Shown here piece by piece: positions 1 to 5,452 of a DNA stretch of 6,192 nucleotides. The DNA lies in contig DHGV01000046.1 in NCBI GenBank assembly GCA_002402945.1, forward strand, positions 1 to 6,192. The letters are read 5' to 3'. The notes under the pieces were generated by a model. The model was not told the DNA's origin and made no database searches. It saw only the letters and a program-made list of their open reading frames with translations. This DNA comes from Pelotomaculum sp. UBA4789 (GTDB lineage: Bacteria > Bacillota > Desulfotomaculia > Desulfotomaculales > Pelotomaculaceae). The number at the start of each line of letters is the position of its first letter. Position 1 is the stretch's first letter. The translations under genes and the position numbers were made by a program.

Positions 1-70
1 GGTTCAGGTGATTCACTTATCTTTATAAGACCTATTTATTGAGCTAAAATATATTTTACTCTTTATGAAG

Positions 71-76
71 TAGAAT
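71..76 (+). promoter_or_regulatory. possible -10 element of the DUF2007 gene promoter
   Basis: TAGAAT differs from the sigma-A -10 consensus at one position and lies in the AT-rich stretch just before the gene. A transcript starting about 7 bases downstream would have a leader of under 20 bases, which still includes the ribosome binding site. No good -35 hexamer lies 16-18 bases upstream. A TTGAGC at 39-44 is too far from this hexamer, and at the right distance it has only the poor TTTATG (62-67) as partner. The rest of 1-100 shows no coding potential or other structure that I can support. Confidence 0.22.
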
Positions 77-86
77 GTAAATAAAA

Positions 87-92
87 AAGGAG
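87..92 (+). promoter_or_regulatory. ribosome binding site of the DUF2007 gene
   Basis: AAGGAG stands 8 bases before the GTG at 101, an ideal distance. No in-frame ATG competes nearby, so this site decides the GTG start. Confidence 0.7.
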
Positions 93-100
93 ATATAGCA

Positions 101-313
101 GTGGATAAGCTTGTTAAAGCAGCGTCTTTTTTAAGTGTTGACGAGGCCTACCTGGCTAAAGGGCTTTTGGAAAGCGAAGGCATTGAGGCTCTGTTGTTTG
201 ATGAACAATCTGCAGTAGTAATGTACACACCATATGCCCTGGGAGGAATAAGGCTGATGGTAAAACAGTCAGATCTGGCTAGGGCAAGGAGCATCCTGCC
301 AGAAGGCTGTTAA
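101..313 (+). CDS. DUF2007 family protein (putative signal-transducing protein)
   Basis: This 70-residue protein looks like the small DUF2007 family, which Pfam labels a putative prokaryotic signal-transducing protein. Its biochemical role is not established. The family pattern is visible: an N-terminal strand (residues 3-10), a helix around SVDEAYLAKGLLESEGI (12-28) that resembles the usual 'EA..iks.LE..GI' segment, a strand giving ALLFDEQ (30-36), then GGIRLMV (48-54) and a short helix ending in ILP. Small ferredoxin-like folds of this kind occur alone or fused to other domains. There is no signal peptide or membrane segment, so it should be cytosolic. The GTG start is supported by AAGGAG 8 bases upstream. 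It is the only plus-strand gene, is preceded by AT-rich DNA, and its TAA overlaps the stop of the convergent methyltransferase gene. The family is recognised from pattern alone. No function is inferred from context. Confidence 0.8.
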   Translation: MDKLVKAASFLSVDEAYLAKGLLESEGIEALLFDEQSAVVMYTPYALGGIRLMVKQSDLARARSILPEGC

Positions 314-1455
314 TTGTTGAACCCTCGGGGCGGGCGGGGACCATAGTACTGGAAATAATTGCACTGGATCCGCCCGTTGTACAGCTTTCTTTTTTTATCT
401 GCCTTACTGCCAAAAAGACGTTCAAAGTGGGGGTGGGCAGCCAGAATGTAAAATGACCAGGTGTCAAGAGCCTTAAAAACTTTCCCCATTTCACGGTAGA
501 GATCCTCTGTCTGCTTAATATCACCAAGACGCTCTCCATAGGGGGGGTTACAGATGATATAACCATACCTGCGTTTTGATCTGAGCTCGGAAACAGGAAG
601 CTTTTGAAAAAACACTTTATCTTCGACTCCGGCCTGCCGGGCATGGTAACGCGCCAGGCCCAACACTTCGCCGTCTATATCCGAACCTGTTATATGTATT
701 GGCTGTCTGTAGTAAGCAAGTTCCTTGGCTTCCTCCCTGGCTTTAATCCACAGGGTTTTCGGAATAGCCGGCCATTTTTCGGCGGCAAATTCCCGGTTCA
801 GGCCGGGAGCCAAATTCATTCCGATCAGCGCCGCCTCTATCGGGATCGTACCGGACCCGCAAAAAGGATCAATCAGGGTGTGTTCGGGATGCCAGCGGCT
901 GAGCAAAACCATGGCGGCGGCCAGTGTTTCCTTCAGCGGCGCCGGGCTGCCCAGTTTGCGGTAGCCTCTTTTATGCAGTCCCACACCGCTGGTGTCAATG
1001 GTCAGGGTGGCCATATCTTTGAGCAGGGCGACTTCGATGGTGTACTGGGGCCCGGTTTCCTGGAACCAGTCCCGCTTGTGCTTTTCCTTCATCTTTTCCA
1101 CAACCGCCTTTTTAACGATGGCCTGGCAGTCGGGAACGCTGTGAAGCTGTGATTTGACGGACTTGCCCTGAACCGGAAAGGCTGCGTTTTCAGGAATCCA
1201 GTCTGCCCAGGGTAAAGCCTTGGTTTTTTCAAAAAGCTCATCAAAAGTGAGCGCCTTGAACTCACCCATCTTCAATAAAACGCGATCCGCGCTGCGCAGC
1301 CATAAATTCGCACGGCATACAGCAGCTTCGTCTCCCGCAAATGTGACCTTGGCATCCTCTACCATCATATCTTCATAACCCAGCTCTTTTACTTCCCTCG
1401 CCACAACTGCTTCAAGGCCAAAAGTAGCGGTGGCTATCAGTTCGATTTTACTCAT
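310..1455 (-). CDS. rlmL: THUMP domain class I SAM-dependent RNA methyltransferase (RlmL/YpsC family)
   Basis: This 381-residue protein is predicted to methylate the exocyclic N2 of a guanosine in structured RNA, using S-adenosylmethionine. An N-terminal ferredoxin-like/THUMP RNA-binding region (about 1-155) opens with the typical ELIATATFGLEAVVARE. A Rossmann methyltransferase domain follows (about 165-375), with motif I DPFCGSGT (196-203), an acidic GSDID (257-261) and the N-PP-Y catalytic motif NPPYGERL (303-310). The length fits Bacillus YpsC and the N-terminal half of E. coli RlmKL, which makes m2G2445 of 23S rRNA. The RlmK half is absent. Archaeal and Thermus tRNA methyltransferases (Trm14/TrmN) share this architecture, so the RNA target is not proven and the symbol is a family label. 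The ATG has AAAAGGA 5 bases upstream. Only 15 bases separate it from nadB, so it is probably the operon's next gene. Its stop lies within the stop codon region of the facing DUF2007 gene. Confidence 0.88.
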   Translation of the reverse strand: MSKIELIATATFGLEAVVAREVKELGYEDMMVEDAKVTFAGDEAAVCRANLWLRSADRVLLKMGEFKALTFDELFEKTKALPWADWIPENAAFPVQGKSVKSQLHSVPDCQAIVKKAVVEKMKEKHKRDWFQETGPQYTIEVALLKDMATLTIDTSGVGLHKRGYRKLGSPAPLKETLAAAMVLLSRWHPEHTLIDPFCGSGTIPIEAALIGMNLAPGLNREFAAEKWPAIPKTLWIKAREEAKELAYYRQPIHITGSDIDGEVLGLARYHARQAGVEDKVFFQKLPVSELRSKRRYGYIICNPPYGERLGDIKQTEDLYREMGKVFKALDTWSFYILAAHPHFERLFGSKADKKRKLYNGRIQCNYFQYYGPRPPRGFNN

Positions 1456-1470
1456 ATGTGTCCTTTTCTT

Positions 1471-3054
1471 TTACCGTCTGAATATAATATGCTTCTGCCA
1501 GCGCTGGTAGGTATCCGGGCAGTCAACCCGGTAGTGCCCCCCGCGGCTTTCCCTGCGGGCAAGGGCCGCTTCAGCCACCAGTTCCCCTACCTGGAGCATA
1601 TTTTTTACTTCCATCTGATCGGCGTTGTCTGCCCCGTGCCGCTTGAGGTAGCTCCACTCATCAAAAAACACCAGGGCTTCTCTTAATCCTTCACTGCTGC
1701 GCACCGGGCCGGCCTTCTCATTCATCTCTATGGTCAGCTTTTTGCGCAAAGCCGTGTAATCTATTTTTGCCGGTTCCAGCAGCCAGTCACAGGCAAATTC
1801 CTGGTGGCGGGGCTGGTAATCCTCCAGGAAATGTTTGGTCACTTCAACTATCCTGCCGCCAAAAACCAGCCCATCGAGCAGGGAGTTGCTGGCCAGGCGG
1901 TTGGCGCCGTGAACGCCGGGGCAGGAAACCTCGCCGCAGGCATAAAGGCCCTTGATGCTTGTTTCCCCAACCAGGTTAATCTTAACCCCGCCCATCATGT
2001 AATGAGCGGCGGGCGCTATCGGAATGCGGTCAATAGTAATGTCCAGGTTGTATTCCGCGCAGGTCTTTAAAATATTGGGAAAACGTAATTTTACAAGTTC
2101 CGGGTCGAGATGGGTCAGATCCAGAAACACCTTGTTGGAATTTGTTGCCGCCATTTCTTTTAAAATAGCGCGCACCACTATATCCCTGGGCGCGAGTTCC
2201 GCCAGGTCATGATAGCGCTGCATAAAACGCTGGCCGTTTATATTGCGCAGGTAAGCGCCTTCGCCGCGCACAGCTTCTGAGATTAAAAAAAGCGGGGCGC
2301 CCGGCAGGTTCAATACCGTGGGGTGGAACTGGATGAATTCCATATCCATAACTTCCGCGCCGGCCCGGAAGGCGATGGCGATGCCGTCGCCGGTGGCTAT
2401 TTCAGGATTGGTGTTGTGCTCAAAAATACGTCCCAAGCCGCCTGTGGCAAGCACTACCACTTTCCCCCGGAAAACTTTATATTCATTTTTAACGCGGTCA
2501 TAGGACAATACCCCGTAACAGGTGTTCTCGCGCACCAGGAGGTCAACAACATATTGGTTCTCCAGCACTTTTATTTTTTCGTTTTCCCGCACACGCAAAG
2601 TGAGGATCCGCTGGATCTCCGCCCCGGTAGCATCGCCGCTGGCATGAAGGATGCGCCGCTGGCTGTGCGCCCCTTCCATAGTAAGGGACAGTCCCTCGCT
2701 GTCACGGTCAAAGACAGCGCCAAGGCCGATCAGTTCCCTGACCCTGTCAGGACCCTCGCTTACCAGTGCCGCCACCGCTTCCGAGTCGCACAGACCGGCC
2801 CCGGCCACCAGGGTATCTTCCCTGTGCAGCGCCGGTGAGTCAGCGCCCCCGAGTGCGGCTGCAATGCCGCCCTGGGCTTTATCTGTACCGGTATCCATCA
2901 TGGCTTGCTTGGTCAGGACCGTTACCGAACTGCCCGCTGTGACAGCCGAAAGAGCCGTGTACAACCCTGCTATGCCGCTTCCCAGGATGATATAGTCCTC
3001 TTCCACCTGGGGCAGTTCCCGGGTGTCGAAGTTTACCATGTAGTTGACTGGCAA
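1471..3054 (-). CDS. nadB: L-aspartate oxidase NadB
   Basis: NadB is a cytosolic FAD enzyme that oxidises L-aspartate to iminoaspartate, the first step of de novo NAD synthesis. Fumarate or oxygen serves as electron acceptor. NadA then uses the product. The 527 residues show the dinucleotide-binding GSGIAG (25-30), the QGGIAAALG loop (61-69), HASGDATGAE (137-146), the family segment EFIQFHPT with His244, E260, the Arg of LAPRD (R290), His351 in HYMMGGV, and the C-terminal FAD site ACGEVSCPGVHGANRLASNS with R386. These match the catalytic His and Arg positions of the succinate dehydrogenase/aspartate oxidase family. VNFDTRELP near the N-terminus is typical of Bacillota NadB and separates it from SdhA/FrdA. 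I chose the TTG at 3054 because AGGGGGG ends 5-6 bases before it. The ATG at 3039 is about 20 bases from that site. It follows panD by 71 bases. Neither nadA nor nadC lies within the window. Confidence 0.95.
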   Translation of the reverse strand: MPVNYMVNFDTRELPQVEEDYIILGSGIAGLYTALSAVTAGSSVTVLTKQAMMDTGTDKAQGGIAAALGGADSPALHREDTLVAGAGLCDSEAVAALVSEGPDRVRELIGLGAVFDRDSEGLSLTMEGAHSQRRILHASGDATGAEIQRILTLRVRENEKIKVLENQYVVDLLVRENTCYGVLSYDRVKNEYKVFRGKVVVLATGGLGRIFEHNTNPEIATGDGIAIAFRAGAEVMDMEFIQFHPTVLNLPGAPLFLISEAVRGEGAYLRNINGQRFMQRYHDLAELAPRDIVVRAILKEMAATNSNKVFLDLTHLDPELVKLRFPNILKTCAEYNLDITIDRIPIAPAAHYMMGGVKINLVGETSIKGLYACGEVSCPGVHGANRLASNSLLDGLVFGGRIVEVTKHFLEDYQPRHQEFACDWLLEPAKIDYTALRKKLTIEMNEKAGPVRSSEGLREALVFFDEWSYLKRHGADNADQMEVKNMLQVGELVAEAALARRESRGGHYRVDCPDTYQRWQKHIIFRR

Positions 3055-3059
3055 AATAT

Positions 3060-3067
3060 CCCCCCCT
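3060..3067 (-). promoter_or_regulatory. ribosome binding site deciding the TTG start of nadB
   Basis: Read on the minus strand this is A followed by seven Gs, ending 5 bases before TTG. It places translation at 3054 rather than at the in-frame ATG 15 bases further in. A run of seven identical bases is also a place where a sequencing length error could hide. Such an error would not affect the reading frame. Confidence 0.55.
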
Positions 3068-3073
3068 AATGAT

Positions 3074-3099
3074 GCAAGCCCACGTATGCTGTGGGCTGC
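3074..3099 (-). other. hairpin in the panD-nadB spacer
   Basis: On the minus strand GCAGCCCAC (3099-3091) pairs with GTGGGCTTGC (3083-3074) around a 7-base loop, giving 9 base pairs with one bulged T. It lies between the panD stop and the nadB ribosome binding site, 6 bases upstream of the G-run. No U-tract follows on the transcribed strand, so it is not a standard intrinsic terminator for panD. It could protect or delimit the panD 3' end, or tune nadB translation. On the plus strand it is followed by a short T-run, but no plus-strand gene precedes it. Confidence 0.5.
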
Positions 3100-3125
3100 C
3101 TTTTATGTGTTTAATTTCGCAGCCG

Positions 3126-3509
3126 CTAGCCGATCTCGCCGTGCGCTTCCCCATGCTTAATTTCAGTTATTTTGTTCTTGCCATCAACCATAACCACAGT
3201 TGGGCTGTAGGATTTTGCCTCGCTGCGATCCATCAGGGCATAAGAAATAATAATGACCTGATCTCCGGGCTGAACCTGGCGGGCGGCAGCCCCGTTCAGG
3301 CAGATTACCCCGGAGTTGCGCGGCCCTTTGATCACATAGGTTTCAAAGCGGGCGCCGTTGTTGTTGTTGACAATTTGGACCTTTTCATTAAGCATGATAT
3401 CAGCAGCGTCGATCAACGCCTCATCTATCGTGATACTGCCCATATAGTCCAAGTTTGCCTCTGTAACTGTCGCCCGGTGAATTTTTGATTTAAACATATT
3501 CAGAAACAT
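3126..3509 (-). CDS. panD: aspartate 1-decarboxylase PanD (pyruvoyl-dependent), proenzyme
   Basis: PanD decarboxylates L-aspartate to beta-alanine, which PanC uses for pantothenate. It is made as a proenzyme that cuts itself between Gly24 and Ser25, and the new N-terminal Ser becomes a pyruvoyl cofactor. With the ATG at 3509 the protein is 127 residues. The cut site in DYMGSITID falls exactly at G24-S25, with K9, R54, T57, Y58 and N72 also at the classical E. coli numbers. This is strong support for that start over the GTG at 3524, which would add five residues. The second half carries NGAAARQVQPGD and VIIISYA, as in other PanD proteins. A G-rich ribosome binding site lies upstream. It sits 68 bases after panC and 71 before nadB, the other aspartate-consuming enzyme of the operon. 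The maturation partner PanZ is an enterobacterial feature, so self-processing is expected here. Confidence 0.96.
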   Translation of the reverse strand: MFLNMFKSKIHRATVTEANLDYMGSITIDEALIDAADIMLNEKVQIVNNNNGARFETYVIKGPRNSGVICLNGAAARQVQPGDQVIIISYALMDRSEAKSYSPTVVMVDGKNKITEIKHGEAHGEIG

Positions 3510-3512
3510 AAC

Positions 3513-3522
3513 CCTCACCCCC
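3513..3522 (-). promoter_or_regulatory. ribosome binding site of panD
   Basis: GGGGGTGAGG on the minus strand includes GGTGAG, complementary to part of the 16S rRNA tail. It ends 3 bases before the ATG at 3509, while the five-G core is 8 bases away. It overlaps the alternative upstream GTG (3524), so it cannot serve that codon. Confidence 0.5.
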
Positions 3523-3561
3523 ACGTTGATTATCTGTTACCGGTGTCCTCATTCTATTATT

Positions 3562-3592
3562 GGGGACATATCCTGGTTTAGGATGTGTCCCC
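3562..3592. repeat. GGGGAC palindrome overlapping the panC stop (REP-like)
   Basis: GGGGACATATCCT (3562-3574) and AGGATGTGTCCCC (3580-3592) form a 13-pair stem around a 5-base loop. The single imperfect pair is a G-T wobble on the plus strand and a C-A mismatch in the operon transcript. A further TGTCC (3544-3548) can pair with GGACA inside the left arm. The panC stop codon (3578-3580) lies at the loop, and the right arm encodes the last residues of PanC. No U-tract follows on the minus strand, so terminator function is unlikely. It resembles dispersed REP-type palindromes. That it is repeated in the genome is inference from one copy. Confidence 0.6.
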
Positions 3593-4435
3593 TTTCCTTA
3601 GAATAATGTTGTCTATCAACCTGGTTTGCCCTATTTTAACAGCCATGGCCAGCAGTGCCGGTGCTTCAATCAGTTCCGCCGGCTCAAGCTCCGGATGGCT
3701 GTATATTTCAACGTAATCAATGTCCGCGAGCGGCTCGGCTTTGATCATTTCTATAACCAACTGCCTTATTTCCGCGGCACTTCGCTCTCCCGCCCGGACC
3801 TCGTCCGCCGCCATTTTTAAACTCCTGGAAAGGACCAGGGCCGCCTGCCGCTGCGCGGCATCCAGGTAAACATTGCGTGAACTCATGGCCAGGCCATCCT
3901 GTTCCCGCACGGTAGGCACAGTTACAACCCCGACCTCCAGGTTCAGATCCGCAGCCATCCGCTGTATCACCAGTACCTGCTGGGCATCTTTCTGCCCGAA
4001 AAAAGCCTGGTCCGGTTTGACTATATTGAACAGCTTGGTAACCACTGTCGCTACACCGCGAAAATGGCCGGGCCGGGAAAAACCGCAAAGCCTTTCCGTG
4101 ATCCGTTCAACATCGACATACGTGCAGTACCCCGGCGGGTATATCTCCTCCACGCCCGGATTGAATATCGCGTCCACCCCTGTCCCTTCAGCCAGGCGGG
4201 CGTCCCGCTCCAGATCCCGGGGATAGCGTTCCAGGTCCTCCCCCGGACCAAACTGGGTGGGGTTGACAAAGATGCTGACGATAACACAGCCGCATTGTTC
4301 TTTGGCCCGGCGCATCAGTTCCAGGTGCCCTTCATGCAGGTAGCCCATGGTCGGCACGAAGCCGATGCTGCTGCCTTTATCCCTGGCCTGCCGGACAAAC
4401 TCACGGATTTCCGCGATGGTGTGATATATGAACAT
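3578..4435 (-). CDS. panC: pantothenate synthetase PanC (pantoate-beta-alanine ligase)
   Basis: PanC activates pantoate with ATP to pantoyl adenylate and transfers it to beta-alanine, yielding pantothenate, AMP and pyrophosphate in the cytosol. The 285-residue protein has the nucleotidyltransferase HIGH-type motif in PTMGYLHEGH (28-37), FVNPTQFGPGEDL (56-68), the pantoate/ATP-site segment GFSRPGHFRGVATVV (118-132), FFGQKDAQQ (145-153) and the KMSKS-like AMSSRNVYL (183-191). The C-terminal dimerisation domain ends at TRLIDNIIL. The open frame continues to 4534, but those extra 33 residues are coded by a repeat element and resemble no PanC. The ATG at 4435 follows GGAGG and gives the usual N-terminus and length. 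The last residues, RKGDTS, extend beyond the normal family end and come from a palindrome that also carries the stop. It lies 184 bases after panB and 68 before panD. Confidence 0.96.
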   Translation of the reverse strand: MFIYHTIAEIREFVRQARDKGSSIGFVPTMGYLHEGHLELMRRAKEQCGCVIVSIFVNPTQFGPGEDLERYPRDLERDARLAEGTGVDAIFNPGVEEIYPPGYCTYVDVERITERLCGFSRPGHFRGVATVVTKLFNIVKPDQAFFGQKDAQQVLVIQRMAADLNLEVGVVTVPTVREQDGLAMSSRNVYLDAAQRQAALVLSRSLKMAADEVRAGERSAAEIRQLVIEMIKAEPLADIDYVEIYSHPELEPAELIEAPALLAMAVKIGQTRLIDNIILRKGDTS

Positions 4436-4439
4436 AAGT

Positions 4440-4444
4440 CCTCC
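4440..4444 (-). promoter_or_regulatory. ribosome binding site of panC
   Basis: A perfect GGAGG stands 4 bases before the ATG at 4435. It rules out the far-upstream start at 4534, which has no such site and would read through the repeat. Confidence 0.75.
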
Positions 4445-4475
4445 AATATTAATCGTGAGTATCAAAGGATTCCAA

Positions 4476-4594
4476 TGTAGGGCGGGCTTTAGCCCGCCAA
4501 ATGCGTGCGGCTGAAGCCGTACGCATTTCAGCATTCCCTTACCGTTGTAAGGTCGGATTCATCCAACCTTTGTGCGACTAAAGTCGCACCTACA
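4476..4594. repeat. 119-bp REP/BIME-like element between panB and panC
   Basis: The element is bounded by TGTAGG (4476-4481) and its inverse CCTACA (4589-4594). Just inside each end is a matching short hairpin: GGCGGGC-TTTA-GCCCGCC (4481-4498) at the left, and GTGCGAC-TAAA-GTCGCAC (4572-4589, from GTGCGACT) at the right. Between them lie a 13-pair stem with one mismatch (arms 4499-4511 and 4516-4528, loop TGAA) and a 10-pair stem with one mismatch (arms 4549-4558 and 4561-4570). Each outer hairpin is led by GTAG, one on each strand. This is the signature of REP sequences in inverted pairs (BIMEs), which are moved by REP-associated tyrosine transposases. No transposase is present here. No U-tract follows any stem on the transcribed strand. 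Confidence 0.75.
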
Positions 4595-4622
4595 ATTCTC
4601 ACGTTTCACGTCCCACGTCTCA
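4595..4622 (-). repeat. short heptamer array (TGRRACG) carrying the panB stop codon
   Basis: On the minus strand the sequence reads TGAGACG, TGGGACG, TGAAACG and then a degenerate TGAGAAT. This is four 7-base units running directly into the TGTAGG end of the neighbouring element. The first TGA is the stop codon of panB. The 7-base period is not a multiple of a codon, and the array lies outside any gene apart from that stop. Confidence 0.6.
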
Positions 4623-5450
4623 ATAAAGTTTCTTCAGCACTTCCTCTGACATGCTGAAGCAGTGCTCCGGACCGGGAAAGGTCCTCGCCGCCACTTCCTC
4701 TTTATACTGTTTCAGGGAGGCGGCGATACTTTCATGCAGGTTAACATATTTTTTAACAAATTTCGGTGATTGGCGCGGGTAAAGCCCCAGCATGTCATGG
4801 ATCACCAGTACCTGTCCGTCACAGTGCGGGCCCGCCCCGATACCTATGGTCGGGATGCCCAGCGATTCGGTTACCAGTTTGGCCAGGGGTGTCGGCACAC
4901 ATTCCAGGACCAGGCAAAACGCTCCGGCTTCTTCCAAACACCTGGCATCAGCCAGCAGTTTCTTCGCCGCCGACTCGTCCTTGCCCTGCACCTTGTAACC
5001 GCCCATCTGGTGGACAGACTGGGGTGTCAGCCCCAGGTGGCCAACCACCGGGATCCCCGCATTCACAATGGCGCGGACAGTTTCAGCAATTTCCAGGCCG
5101 CCTTCCAGCTTAACCGCACTGGCGGTGCTTTCCTTTAAAAACCGCCCCGAGTTGCGCAGGGCCTCTTTCTTGGAAACCTGGTAAGACATAAAGGGGAGAT
5201 CCGCCACCACCATAGCCCGCTCGGCGCCCCGGCAGACCGCTTTGACATGGTGGACCATCTCATCCATGGTTACCGGCAGGGTGGAATCATAACCCAGCAT
5301 TGTGTTGGCCAGGGAGTCACCTACCAGGATCATGTCGATGCCCGCTTCATCCACAAGCCTGGCCATCGAGTAATCATATGCGGTGAGCATGGTGATAGGC
5401 TTGCCTTCAGTCTTCATCTGTCTGATTGTAGCCGTGGTTATTTTGCTCAG
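4620..5450 (-). CDS. panB: 3-methyl-2-oxobutanoate hydroxymethyltransferase PanB
   Basis: PanB transfers a hydroxymethyl group from 5,10-methylenetetrahydrofolate to 2-oxoisovalerate, forming ketopantoate, the committed step of pantothenate synthesis. It needs Mg2+ and forms a cytosolic homodecamer of TIM barrels. I read 276 residues from a CTG at 5450: GGAGG lies 7 bases upstream, and the N-terminus SKITTATIRQMKTEGKPI matches the usual 'T...l..mK..g' segment. The first ATG (5417) has no ribosome binding site and would remove 11 conserved-looking residues. With the CTG start the metal ligands fall at D45 (VGDSL) and D84 (VADLPF), the E. coli numbers. K114 and E116 (KLEGG) and the catalytic E183 (LECVP) are present, as are TAYDY (24-28), HLGLTPQSV and GGYKVQGKD. 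The start is 2 bases after the stop of the DUF2520 gene, implying translational coupling. The stop belongs to a heptamer repeat. Confidence 0.94.
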   Translation of the reverse strand: MSKITTATIRQMKTEGKPITMLTAYDYSMARLVDEAGIDMILVGDSLANTMLGYDSTLPVTMDEMVHHVKAVCRGAERAMVVADLPFMSYQVSKKEALRNSGRFLKESTASAVKLEGGLEIAETVRAIVNAGIPVVGHLGLTPQSVHQMGGYKVQGKDESAAKKLLADARCLEEAGAFCLVLECVPTPLAKLVTESLGIPTIGIGAGPHCDGQVLVIHDMLGLYPRQSPKFVKKYVNLHESIAASLKQYKEEVAARTFPGPEHCFSMSEEVLKKLY

Positions 5451-5452
5451 TT

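Noticed and set aside
283..300. Bulged hairpin at the end of the DUF2007 gene as a terminator for the methyltransferase transcript
   Set aside because: The stem is only seven pairs with a bulge, lies inside a coding region, and has no U-tract on the minus strand.
604..1152. Plus-strand 182-residue open frame opposite the methyltransferase gene
   Set aside because: It is a shadow of a conserved gene with intact SAM and NPPY motifs. Its translation shows no family pattern.
2879..3154. Minus-strand 91-residue frame bridging the panD end and the nadB start
   Set aside because: It overlaps the conserved FAD-binding N-terminus of NadB in another frame and shows low-complexity, shadow-like composition.
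3069..3488. Plus-strand 139-residue open frame opposite panD
   Set aside because: It lies antisense to panD, whose catalytic residues and numbering are fully conserved. The translation has no recognisable family pattern and no good ribosome binding site.
4446..4475. Possible internal promoter before panC (TTGGAA, 18-base spacer, TAATAT on the minus strand)
   Set aside because: Only four of six bases match in each hexamer, and the transcript would begin within or just before the ribosome binding site, leaving almost no leader.
4436..4534. 33-residue N-terminal extension of PanC
   Set aside because: It is encoded by the repeat element, resembles no PanC sequence, and the GGAGG site points to the ATG at 4435.
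4476..4622. Riboswitch or intrinsic terminator in the panB-panC spacer
   Set aside because: The stems are REP-type palindromes with GTAG leaders, no U-tract follows, and no known riboswitch core is recognisable.
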